Assembly: GCA_947305675.1 (NCBI GenBank)
Contig: CAMZED010000060.1
Location: forward strand, 1-8,820
Reading direction: 5' to 3'
DNA length: 8,820 bases
From: an uncultured Clostridia bacterium
Lineage (GTDB): Bacteria > Bacillota > Clostridia > Oscillospirales > CAG-382
Position 1 is the stretch's first letter; every line of letters starts with the position of its first letter. Both the position numbers and the translations under genes were made by a program. Below are positions 1-4,665 of the stretch, in pieces. The notes below the pieces were generated by a model that saw only the letters and a program-made list of their open reading frames with translations, had not been told where the DNA came from and searched no databases.

Positions 1-125
1 AGATAAAAGCGGTAATCGAGAACGTCGTTGACGGCGTTACCGTTGATTGAATAGAGTACGTCGCCGGATTTTATACCGGCGCGTTCGGCGTGGGAACCCG
101 GATCGACCGAAACGATGTTGACCAT
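1..125 (-). CDS. DUF512/PDZ-domain protein, N-terminal fragment
   Basis: Only the first 41 codons are inside the window; the gene continues past the left edge. The visible protein opens MVNIVSVDPGSHAERAGIKSGD and contains the PDZ-like pattern 'PGS-A--AGI-SGD-L-SINGN-V-DVLDYRF'. This is typical of the N terminus of clostridial DUF512 proteins, in which a PDZ domain precedes a radical-SAM-like region and the DUF512 domain. The molecular function of the family is not established. The ATG at 123-125 is chosen because a G-rich ribosome site (six consecutive G on the minus strand, 131-136) lies 5 nt upstream. The gene follows rpmF on the same strand, but an intrinsic terminator stands between them and ends about 20 nt before this start. 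In related Clostridia this gene often precedes der/plsY/gpsA; that is background knowledge and cannot be checked here. The family call is from the PDZ part only. Confidence 0.75.
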   Translation of the reverse strand, partial: MVNIVSVDPGSHAERAGIKSGDVLYSINGNAVNDVLDYRFY

Positions 126-145
126 TTTTACCCCCCATAAAAGCG

Positions 146-182
146 AAAAAAGCGTGTTGCCACGAACGTCAAGCAACACGCT
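146..182 (-). terminator. Intrinsic terminator after rpmF
   Basis: A perfect 10-bp stem pairs 151-160 (agcgtgttgc) with 173-182 (gcaacacgct) around a 12-nt loop. Read on the minus strand it is followed by a run of T (complement of 146-151), giving a classical rho-independent terminator 8 nt after the rpmF stop codon. It separates yceD-rpmF from the DUF512 gene. Confidence 0.85.
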
Positions 183-189
183 ATTTCGT

Positions 190-381
190 TTAGTCCTCTT
201 TGTCCTTGACCTGAAGAACCACTTTTCCGGCGTAACTGCCGCAGTTCTTGCAAACACGGTGAGAAAGAATATATTCACCGCACTTGGGGCATTTTGTCAT
301 GCCGGGAAGTTCCAACTTCCAAACGGAAGACCTTCTCTTATCTCTTCTTGCTTTAGAAACTTTTCTCTTCGGTACAGCCAT
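190..381 (-). CDS. rpmF: 50S ribosomal protein L32 (zinc-ribbon form)
   Basis: A 63-residue basic protein that opens MAVPKRKVSKARRDKRRS, the standard L32 N terminus. It has a four-cysteine zinc ribbon: C31-P-K-C34 and C44-K-N-C47, the zinc-binding (C+) form of L32. It is a structural protein of the large ribosomal subunit near the peptidyl-transferase region. The length is normal for the family. The start is fixed by an AGGAGG-type ribosome site on the minus strand about 7 nt upstream. It lies 18 bp downstream of yceD, the usual bacterial partner, and an intrinsic terminator follows directly. It is probably transcribed from the consensus promoter at 946-974. Identification is certain. Confidence 0.98.
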   Translation of the reverse strand: MAVPKRKVSKARRDKRRSSVWKLELPGMTKCPKCGEYILSHRVCKNCGSYAGKVVLQVKDKED

Positions 382-399
382 CGTAGCTTCCTCCTGTTT

Positions 400-900
400 T
401 TATGTATCTTTTTTATCTTCTTCGAAATAGCCCAAAAGGGCGTCCCACCGATGATCGCGTTCCTTAAGGTCGCAGGAGCAGTCGGCAACGTTAAGGTCGG
501 CGCCGCACTTGGGGCACAAGCCGCGGCAATCCTCTTTGCAAAGGAACCTGAACGGAAGTTCGAGCACCCAGTTCGAACGCGCCAGTTCGACAAGATCGAC
601 AGCGTAATCGGTCATAAGGACAAAATCGTCCTCGTCCTCGTTGGCGAGTTTATCGGTGATTTTGGCGTAGAGCTTTACGGGACGGGTATATTTGAATTCC
701 CTGCCGCATCTGCCGCAGACGGCGACGCACTCGGGAACAAGTTCGCCGCGGAGCGTGATGAACCCGGAATGGTTCACGACTTCACCTTTTACTTCGGCGC
801 TGCCGGAGACGATGTCGTCGGATATTCCCTCGGACGAAAGCGTTATGTCAAAAGGTATCGAATCGACAACGCCGTCGACCAATTTTTTAAGTTCAAGCAT
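400..900 (-). CDS. yceD: DUF177 / YceD family protein (23S rRNA accumulation protein)
   Basis: A 166-residue protein of the DUF177 family, which almost always precedes rpmF in bacteria and is implicated in 23S rRNA accumulation and large-subunit assembly. Visible family features are cysteines C58, C62 and C65 in the middle and the C-terminal cluster C121-x3-C125-x3-C129-x2-C132 with C141 and C143, reading '-CKEDCRGLCPKCG-DLN--DC-C-'. This suggests a zinc-binding end, as is usual in Gram-positive members. The ATG at 898-900 is preferred over an in-frame GTG at 910-912 because the GGGAG ribosome site overlaps that GTG and lies about 11 nt before the ATG. The stop is 18 bp before rpmF, consistent with a two-gene operon. 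The exact biochemical role is not known. Confidence 0.93.
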   Translation of the reverse strand: MLELKKLVDGVVDSIPFDITLSSEGISDDIVSGSAEVKGEVVNHSGFITLRGELVPECVAVCGRCGREFKYTRPVKLYAKITDKLANEDEDDFVLMTDYAVDLVELARSNWVLELPFRFLCKEDCRGLCPKCGADLNVADCSCDLKERDHRWDALLGYFEEDKKDT

Positions 901-911
901 TTTTTGAAACA

Positions 912-916
912 CTCCC
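912..916 (-). promoter_or_regulatory. Ribosome binding site deciding the yceD start
   Basis: GGGAG on the minus strand (complement of 912-916) overlaps the upstream in-frame GTG at 910-912 and leaves 11 nt before the ATG at 900. The GTG therefore cannot use this site, and the shorter ATG start is favoured. Confidence 0.6.
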
Positions 917-945
917 GGCCCGTATCGCGTAAAAGCGCACTGTTT

Positions 946-974
946 ATTATATATTTGGTCAAGCGTTTTGTCAA
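946..974 (-). promoter_or_regulatory. Consensus sigma-A promoter for yceD-rpmF
   Basis: On the minus strand TTGACA (969-974) and TATAAT (946-951) are separated by exactly 17 bp, an exact match to the vegetative consensus. Transcription should start near 939, giving a leader of about 39 nt before the ATG at 900. A strong promoter suits a ribosomal protein operon. Confidence 0.88.
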
Positions 975-998
975 TAGTTTTTTAAAACTTTTTCGCAC

Positions 999-1027
999 TT
1001 GAATTGGTGGTAATTTTATGTTAGTAT
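999..1027 (+). promoter_or_regulatory. Extended -10 promoter for the small membrane protein and trmK
   Basis: TTGAAT (999-1004) and TAGTAT (1022-1027) are 17 bp apart. A TG at 1019-1020 sits one base before the -10, forming an extended -10 element. The promoter is back-to-back with the yceD promoter, whose -35 lies 24 bp away. Predicted start near 1034. Confidence 0.7.
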
Positions 1028-1057
1028 AACGGCAGGATCTCCGCGAATAATAAACCC

Positions 1058-1064
1058 GAGGTGA
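1058..1064 (+). promoter_or_regulatory. Ribosome binding site deciding the start of the 62-residue gene
   Basis: GAGGTGA lies 5 nt before the ATG at 1070. The in-frame GTG at 1061 is part of this site, so it cannot be the start codon of the same gene. Confidence 0.75.
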
Positions 1065-1069
1065 TTCAG

Positions 1070-1258
1070 ATGATCAAATGCGTAAAAAAATTCATCGCAG
1101 CCAACAAAATGTGCGTTTTTCTGTCCATGGCGGCGTTCGGTCTTGCGCTCGGGCTCACCGCGGCAAAACTTTTGACCGATATGTGCTGCCCCGCCAAAAT
1201 TATGGCGAAGAAAGCGAAAAAAGCGTTTAAAGCGGTGGAAGACAAAATTTCGATGTGA
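1070..1258 (+). CDS. Small single-span membrane protein, unknown function
   Basis: A 62-residue protein that I do not recognise. A short basic N terminus (MIKCVKKFIAANK) is followed by one hydrophobic, glycine/alanine-rich segment at about residues 15-34. Next comes a Cys-Cys-Pro at 39-41, then a strongly basic lysine/alanine-rich helix (KAKKAFKAVEDK) ending at residue 62. The basic residues on both sides of the span do not fix the topology. The lysine-rich amphipathic tail loosely resembles small YtxH-like envelope proteins, but that is a guess. The ATG is chosen for its GAGGTGA site. A good extended -10 promoter precedes it, and trmK follows after 46 bp on the same strand, so the two are probably co-transcribed. 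Coding potential is supported by promoter, ribosome site and a clean membrane-protein profile. Confidence 0.75.
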   Translation: MIKCVKKFIAANKMCVFLSMAAFGLALGLTAAKLLTDMCCPAKIMAKKAKKAFKAVEDKISM

Positions 1259-1262
1259 TCAT

Positions 1263-1284
1263 ACCGGCGGACAATTCCGTCGGT
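1263..1284 (+). promoter_or_regulatory. Intergenic hairpin before trmK
   Basis: A 9-bp stem (1263-1271 with 1276-1284, one G-U pair) closes a CAAT loop 4 bp after the stop of the preceding gene. No T run follows, so it is unlikely to be a terminator. It may instead protect or define an mRNA end, or modulate access to the AAAGGT ribosome site of trmK at 1292-1297. Confidence 0.45.
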
Positions 1285-1304
1285 GACGGCAAAAGGTTAC
1301 ATAA

Positions 1305-1979
1305 ATGAAGAATTTGGGAAGCAGACTTGAAAAAGCATATGAAGCTATCGACCGGCTGGGCGGGATAGGGACTTTTGCCGACATAGGCAGCGACCACGCT
1401 TATCTTTCCTGCGAGGTGCTGCTGCGCGGAAACGCAAAGCGGGCGATCGCCTCCGACGTGAACCCCGGTCCGCTCGGGCGTGGAAAAGATTACGCCGCGA
1501 AGACGGGCGTTTCGCCGGAATTCATACTTTCGGACGGGTTCGACGCGTTCGACGACAGAAAGATCGATTGCGCCGCGATTTGCGGTATGGGCGGCGAACT
1601 TACCGCCGGGATAATCAAAAGAAGTTCGGCGGCGAAAAAGTGTTTTCTGGTTTTACAGCCAATGTCTGCGCAGGAGTTCCTGCGCGGTTATCTGTGGGAC
1701 AACGGGTTTGAAATAATCGGTGAAGATTTTGCGGTGGAGCACGGAAAGCCTTACGTCATCATCACGGCGAAATATTCCGGAGCCAACACTCCTTACACAT
1801 ACCCCGATCTTTTCCTCGGCAAGGTTCGTCCGGCGAACGCGGAATTCGCTTCCTACGCTTTAAAAGTCCTGAGCCGCGCCGAAAAGAGTCTTCTCGGCAG
1901 CGCGGACAGGTTTTTGACCGGGGAGCTTATCTGCGAATGTCAGCGGCAGATAACGAATTTATCGCCGACAAAAGACTGA
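1305..1979 (+). CDS. trmK: tRNA (adenine(22)-N1)-methyltransferase
   Basis: A 224-residue TrmK-family enzyme, which transfers a methyl group from S-adenosylmethionine to N1 of adenine 22 in the tRNA D-arm. It has a Rossmann-type methyltransferase fold with SAM-binding motif I DIGSDHAYL at 26-34 and the acidic/NPGP segment DVNPGPL at 51-57. GMGGEL at 94-99 and LQPM at 117-120 are both characteristic of TrmK rather than of other small methylases. The C-terminal part (about 160-224) is helical and more variable, as in the family, and the length is normal. The ATG has an AAAGGT site 7-8 nt upstream. It follows the small membrane protein gene and converges with the YcxB-like gene, overlapping its end by 40 bp. 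No terminator of its own was found. Confidence 0.95.
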   Translation: MKNLGSRLEKAYEAIDRLGGIGTFADIGSDHAYLSCEVLLRGNAKRAIASDVNPGPLGRGKDYAAKTGVSPEFILSDGFDAFDDRKIDCAAICGMGGELTAGIIKRSSAAKKCFLVLQPMSAQEFLRGYLWDNGFEIIGEDFAVEHGKPYVIITAKYSGANTPYTYPDLFLGKVRPANAEFASYALKVLSRAEKSLLGSADRFLTGELICECQRQITNLSPTKD

Positions 1980-2476
1980 AGAAACCCGCGCGATTCCGCC
2001 AAAGAAACGCGCAGGTTGCGCTTCGGTACAATTATTACCGTTCGCTTGTCCACGTATATATAAAAACAGTTCGTCGCTTCATAAATAACGTCTATTTCGT
2101 CGTATAATACGTCGGTATATTCATCGTCGGCTTTGTTTTCGAACAGCAGTTCGAAGATAAAGCCGTTTTTTCCGAACAGCACGTGTTGTTTGCCGCGCAC
2201 GGTTTTTGCGTTTTTGCGGCATATATTGCGGACGTTTACTTTTATGACGTAGGCGAACATCGCGGTGACGAGCAGCAATATACCCGAATATATCCGAAGA
2301 TCGCGCCTGCCCGTGTTGATACCGAAAACCGCCAGAACGATTATCGCCGCGGTGAGCAGAAGCGCCGCCAAAAGCGCTTTCAGGCGGTAATACTTCCCTT
2401 TTAAAAGGTTGAACCTGACGTATGCGCCGTAATCGCGCGGGGTGACAAACCCGAACGATTCAAAAGGTTTTGCCAT
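1940..2476 (-). CDS. YcxB-like membrane protein
   Basis: A 178-residue protein with two adjacent hydrophobic spans at about 33-52 and 62-79, joined by a short loop. A cytosolic-looking domain follows (about 85-178) with the pattern 'F-YDEID-IYE---CFYIYVDKRT-IIVPKR'. This fits the YcxB-like C-terminal domain found in many Firmicutes membrane proteins of unknown function. The N-terminal 30 residues are soluble. The ATG abuts the apgM stop (TGA followed at once by ATG), and the GGAGG site lies inside the last apgM codons, so translation is probably coupled to apgM. The 3' end runs 40 bp into trmK on the opposite strand. A link to phosphoglycerate metabolism is not implied by the sequence. Confidence 0.82.
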   Translation of the reverse strand: MAKPFESFGFVTPRDYGAYVRFNLLKGKYYRLKALLAALLLTAAIIVLAVFGINTGRRDLRIYSGILLLVTAMFAYVIKVNVRNICRKNAKTVRGKQHVLFGKNGFIFELLFENKADDEYTDVLYDEIDVIYEATNCFYIYVDKRTVIIVPKRNLRVSLAESRGFLQSFVGDKFVICR

Positions 2477-3691
2477 TCATCTGACCTCCAGAAGGATCTT
2501 CATTGCGTCGCCGCCTTCAAGCAGTTCGATCCCGCTCGCTTTAACGCTTTCTTCATCGTAACGCGTGACGCAGCCGGATTTTTCGTCACCGGAATCGTAT
2601 ATCGCAAACGGCACCGGTTCACGCGTGTGGGTACGCACTTCGACGGGAGTCGGGTGGTCGGGCATAAGCAGAATGCGGTAACGTTCGGAACGCGCGTCAA
2701 GCGAAGACATAAGGCCTTCGAGGATGTATTTGTCGATGTATTCGATCGAGCTGATCTTATCGCGCACGCTGCCCTGATGCCCGCATTCATCCGGCGCCTC
2801 GACGTGGATATATACCAGGTCGGCGCCGTTTTCAAGTTCCCTCAACGCGCAATCCCGTTTGGCACGGTAATCGGTATCGAGCGCGCCGGTGGCGCCGGGA
2901 ACTTCGGGAACGTTCATCCCCGCGCAGACGCCGATGCCTTTTATAAGGTCGACGGCGCATACGACCGAGGCTTTAAGCCCGGTCCTTTCGTAAAACGACG
3001 GGATCGACGGTTTTTTCCCGGGGCTCCACAGCCAAAGCGAGTTGGCGGGGTTCTTGCCGAGCGCGATACGCTTTTTGTTTACCGGGTGTTCTTTCAGGAA
3101 ATAATAGCTTTCACGCATAAGTTCGCGCATGGGCTTGCCGGATTCGCCGTAAGGAAGGTGATCGCCTATCCGCCTGCCGATTATATCGTGAGGGCGGGAA
3201 TAATCGTTAAACCCGGGATAATCCTTCCAGATAAGGCAATGGCGGTAGCTTACGCCGGTATAAAAGCGGCGGGACCCGTCGCCGAACCGCGCCTGAACCG
3301 ATTCGATGATCTCGCGTGCTTCGGAGGTGGATATTTCGCCCGCGGAATGGTCGACCATAACGAGGTCTTCGTAATTTCCCTCTCCGCCGAGTGTAACGAT
3401 ATTGGCGCGGACGGCGGTTTCGTCGTCAGCCATTTTTATGCCCATGCTCGCCGCTTCGAGCGGTGATCTGCCTTTGGAATAAACGCGCGGGTCGTAACCC
3501 ATTACCGCCAGATTGGCGGTATCGCTTTCCGGGACCATACCTTCGGGCACGGTATTAATAAGCCCGCAGATCCCTTTCGAGGCGATCTTGTCCATATTCG
3601 GTTTGTTCGCCGCCATAAGCGGCGTTTTGTTATCGATCGACGCGACCGGATGATCCGCCATCCCGTCGCCGAGCATTACGATGTATTTCAA
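2477..3691 (-). CDS. apgM: Cofactor-independent phosphoglycerate mutase family protein (ApgM type)
   Basis: A 404-residue alkaline-phosphatase-superfamily enzyme of the archaeal-type, 2,3-bisphosphoglycerate-independent phosphoglycerate mutase family, which interconverts 3- and 2-phosphoglycerate in the cytosol. It opens (L/M)KYIVMLGDGMADHP, with metal ligand D9. The nucleophile region VPESDTANLAVMGYDP has the expected serine at 56. GRSPLEAASMGI follows the nucleophile, and C-terminal metal-binding segments appear as HVEAPDECGH and MPDHPTPVEVRTHT. The start is taken as TTG at 3689-3691: it gives the canonical family N terminus and has an AAAGGTG site 7 nt upstream. A longer frame would run back through the promoter. 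Bacterial members of this family have also been proposed to act as homoserine kinases, and no threonine genes are nearby to decide. A YcxB-like gene follows directly in the operon. Confidence 0.9.
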   Translation of the reverse strand: MKYIVMLGDGMADHPVASIDNKTPLMAANKPNMDKIASKGICGLINTVPEGMVPESDTANLAVMGYDPRVYSKGRSPLEAASMGIKMADDETAVRANIVTLGGEGNYEDLVMVDHSAGEISTSEAREIIESVQARFGDGSRRFYTGVSYRHCLIWKDYPGFNDYSRPHDIIGRRIGDHLPYGESGKPMRELMRESYYFLKEHPVNKKRIALGKNPANSLWLWSPGKKPSIPSFYERTGLKASVVCAVDLIKGIGVCAGMNVPEVPGATGALDTDYRAKRDCALRELENGADLVYIHVEAPDECGHQGSVRDKISSIEYIDKYILEGLMSSLDARSERYRILLMPDHPTPVEVRTHTREPVPFAIYDSGDEKSGCVTRYDEESVKASGIELLEGGDAMKILLEVR

Positions 3692-3698
3692 AGCGATG

Positions 3699-3705
3699 CA
3701 CCTTT
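3699..3705 (-). promoter_or_regulatory. Ribosome binding site deciding the apgM TTG start
   Basis: On the minus strand AAAGGTG (complement of 3699-3705) is 7 nt before TTG at 3691. No ATG or GTG lies at a workable distance, so TTG is the start. Confidence 0.75.
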
Positions 3706-3718
3706 CGTTGCAAAATGC

Positions 3719-3748
3719 GGGCGAATCCGCCCCGCGGCAAAACGCCGC
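3719..3748 (-). promoter_or_regulatory. Two tandem hairpins in the apgM leader
   Basis: Two perfect 5-bp GC-rich stems lie in tandem: 3719-3723 with 3728-3732 (4-nt loop), and 3734-3738 with 3744-3748 (5-nt loop). On the minus strand they occupy the very start of the predicted transcript and end 13 nt before the ribosome site. This position suits 5'-end protection of the mRNA. Confidence 0.5.
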
Positions 3749-3754
3749 AAGCCA

Positions 3755-3782
3755 ATTATAGCACAATACCCGCCAAAATCAA
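3755..3782 (-). promoter_or_regulatory. Promoter for apgM and the YcxB-like gene
   Basis: On the minus strand TTGATT (3777-3782) and a perfect TATAAT (3755-3760) are 16 bp apart. TG one base before the -10 makes it an extended -10 promoter. Transcription should start near 3748, about 57 nt before the TTG start. Confidence 0.78.
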
Positions 3783-3825
3783 GCGGCAATACAAACTATT
3801 TTACAATTATTGCAAACTTTTCCGG

Positions 3826-3854
3826 TTGACAAACACAGCGCCTTAATTTATAAT
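3826..3854 (+). promoter_or_regulatory. Consensus sigma-A promoter for the SLOG gene
   Basis: TTGACA (3826-3831) and TATAAT (3849-3854) are separated by exactly 17 bp, an exact consensus match. The predicted start is near 3861, leaving a leader of only about 20 nt that is filled by the AAGGAAGTGA ribosome site. Confidence 0.88.
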
Positions 3855-3880
3855 GTTTATAAGCGCAAGGAAGTGATAAA

Positions 3881-4210
3881 ATGAAGGTTGCGGTAATCGG
3901 ATCACGCTCGATAACCGATTGCGATATCGACAGGTTCGTCCCGCCGGACGCGGATCTTATTATTTCGGGCGGCGCCGCGGGAGTGGATATGCTCGCCGAG
4001 GAATACGCCGACCGTAAAGGCATAAAAAAACTTATACTCTACCCCGATTACGAGCTTTACGGCAAGAGCGCGCCGCTTATACGCGACAAGCTCGTTGTCG
4101 ACAACGCCGATCTTGTGATCGCCGTCTGGGACGGCTGTTCCACCGGGACGGAGTTCACGATCTCTTACGCCAAGCGGCGCGGGATCCCCGTCGAGATTTA
4201 CATACGCTGA
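3881..4210 (+). CDS. SLOG-superfamily protein (YspA/DUF2493-like)
   Basis: A 109-residue single-domain protein with the Rossmann-like SLOG fold related to DprA, LOG and TIR-associated nucleotide-binding proteins. It shows a GSR at 7-9 after the first strand, the glycine-rich motif GGAAGVD at 30-36, 'IRDKLVVDNADLVIAVWDG' at 67-85 and the STGT turn at 87-90. These are the pattern of YspA/DUF2493-type members. Such domains are thought to bind nucleotides or nucleotide-derived ligands; no catalytic role can be assigned here. The ATG has a close AAGGAAGTGA site. The gene is monocistronic, with its own consensus promoter and a strong terminator. Relatives are common on mobile elements, but its codon use looks like its neighbours and no mobility genes are present. 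Confidence 0.85.
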   Translation: MKVAVIGSRSITDCDIDRFVPPDADLIISGGAAGVDMLAEEYADRKGIKKLILYPDYELYGKSAPLIRDKLVVDNADLVIAVWDGCSTGTEFTISYAKRRGIPVEIYIR

Positions 4211-4245
4211 AAAAAATTCCGATAATCTCGGAATTTTTTGTTTTT
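4211..4245 (+). terminator. Intrinsic terminator after the SLOG gene
   Basis: A perfect 12-bp stem (4211-4222 with 4228-4239) around a 5-nt loop starts immediately after the stop codon. The right arm ends in six T, followed by G and five more T. The A run on the left means it could also act in reverse, isolating the ArsR operon. Confidence 0.93.
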
Positions 4246-4249
4246 GAGG

Positions 4250-4278
4250 TTGACAAATACATATGATCGTGCTATCAT
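4250..4278 (+). promoter_or_regulatory. Promoter of the metal-efflux operon
   Basis: TTGACA (4250-4255) and TATCAT (4273-4278) are 17 bp apart, with TG one base before the -10 (4270-4271). The inverted-repeat operator covers the spacer and the -10, so repressor binding should block polymerase. Predicted start near 4285. Confidence 0.85.
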
Positions 4279-4299
4279 ATGAATAGATAATCATATGAA
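4260..4299 (+). promoter_or_regulatory. Putative ArsR/SmtB operator with a third half-site
   Basis: A perfect inverted repeat CATATGAT-N6-ATCATATG occupies 4260-4281, across the spacer and -10 of the promoter. A further direct copy of ATCATATGAA occurs at 4290-4299, 16 bp after the first (4274-4283), near the transcription start. AT-rich dyads of this kind are typical operators of ArsR/SmtB repressors; the regulator gene starts 13 bp downstream. Binding by that protein is inferred. Confidence 0.75.
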
Positions 4300-4311
4300 C
4301 GGAGAATCATT

Positions 4312-4665
4312 ATGGCAAATAAGCACGATCACGAACACGCGCTGGAGGAAGTCTTTGCCGGTATGCCGGGCGACGGACTGCTTTGCGAGCTCGGCGATCT
4401 TTTTAAAATATTCGGAGATACTTCGCGGATAAAAATACTGTTTTCGCTTTTTGAATCCGATCTTTGCGTTTTAGAGATAACGAAGATACTCGGAATGGAG
4501 CAATCGGCGGTTTCGCATCAGCTCAAAATCCTTAAAGACGCGCATCTTATCGGTTCCCGCCGGGAAGGAAAGATGAACGTATATTTTCTCTCCGACGATC
4601 ATGTAAGATCTATCATCGGGCAGGGATTTGAGCATCTGACCGAAAAGGAGGTTCACATCCAATGA
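4312..4665 (+). CDS. ArsR/SmtB-family metal-sensing repressor
   Basis: A 117-residue winged-helix repressor. The core runs from about 25 to 95: FKIFGDTSRIKILFSL (31-46), then the DLCVLEI helix at 50-56, then the recognition helix MEQSAVSHQLKILKDAHLI (62-80), then the wing RREGKMNVYFL (83-93). The C-terminal helix carries D95, H97, H108 and E111 with the exact spacing of the alpha-5 zinc site of SmtB/CzrA-type sensors. The alpha-3 region has a single cysteine (C52) rather than the CVC of CadC/ArsR, so Zn(II) is the likeliest inducer. The N terminus is His-rich (HDHEH, 5-9). GGAG lies 7 nt before the ATG. The stop overlaps the ATPase start as ATGA, so the two are translationally coupled. It probably represses its own operon by binding the 4260-4299 repeats. 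Confidence 0.94.
   Translation: MANKHDHEHALEEVFAGMPGDGLLCELGDLFKIFGDTSRIKILFSLFESDLCVLEITKILGMEQSAVSHQLKILKDAHLIGSRREGKMNVYFLSDDHVRSIIGQGFEHLTEKEVHIQ

Noticed and set aside
149..172. TTGACG on the minus strand within the rpmF terminator as a -35 for the DUF512 gene
   Set aside because: No -10-like hexamer occurs at 16-18 bp; the first AT-rich hexamer is about 23 bp away.
115..1002. A 295-codon plus-strand frame opposite yceD and rpmF
   Set aside because: It is the mirror of two well-identified genes, crosses their promoter and terminator, and has no ribosome site or family resemblance.
1941..1968. Weak stem near the trmK stop as a terminator
   Set aside because: The stem is short and interrupted, and neither strand has a T run after it.
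2627..3466. A 279-codon plus-strand frame opposite apgM
   Set aside because: It lies wholly inside a clearly identified gene on the other strand; long antisense frames are expected from the codon bias.
3692..3766. N-terminal extension of apgM back to 3766 (MCYNWLAAF...)
   Set aside because: It would overlap the -10 hexamer of the apgM promoter and adds residues absent from the family; the TTG at 3691 has the correct ribosome site.
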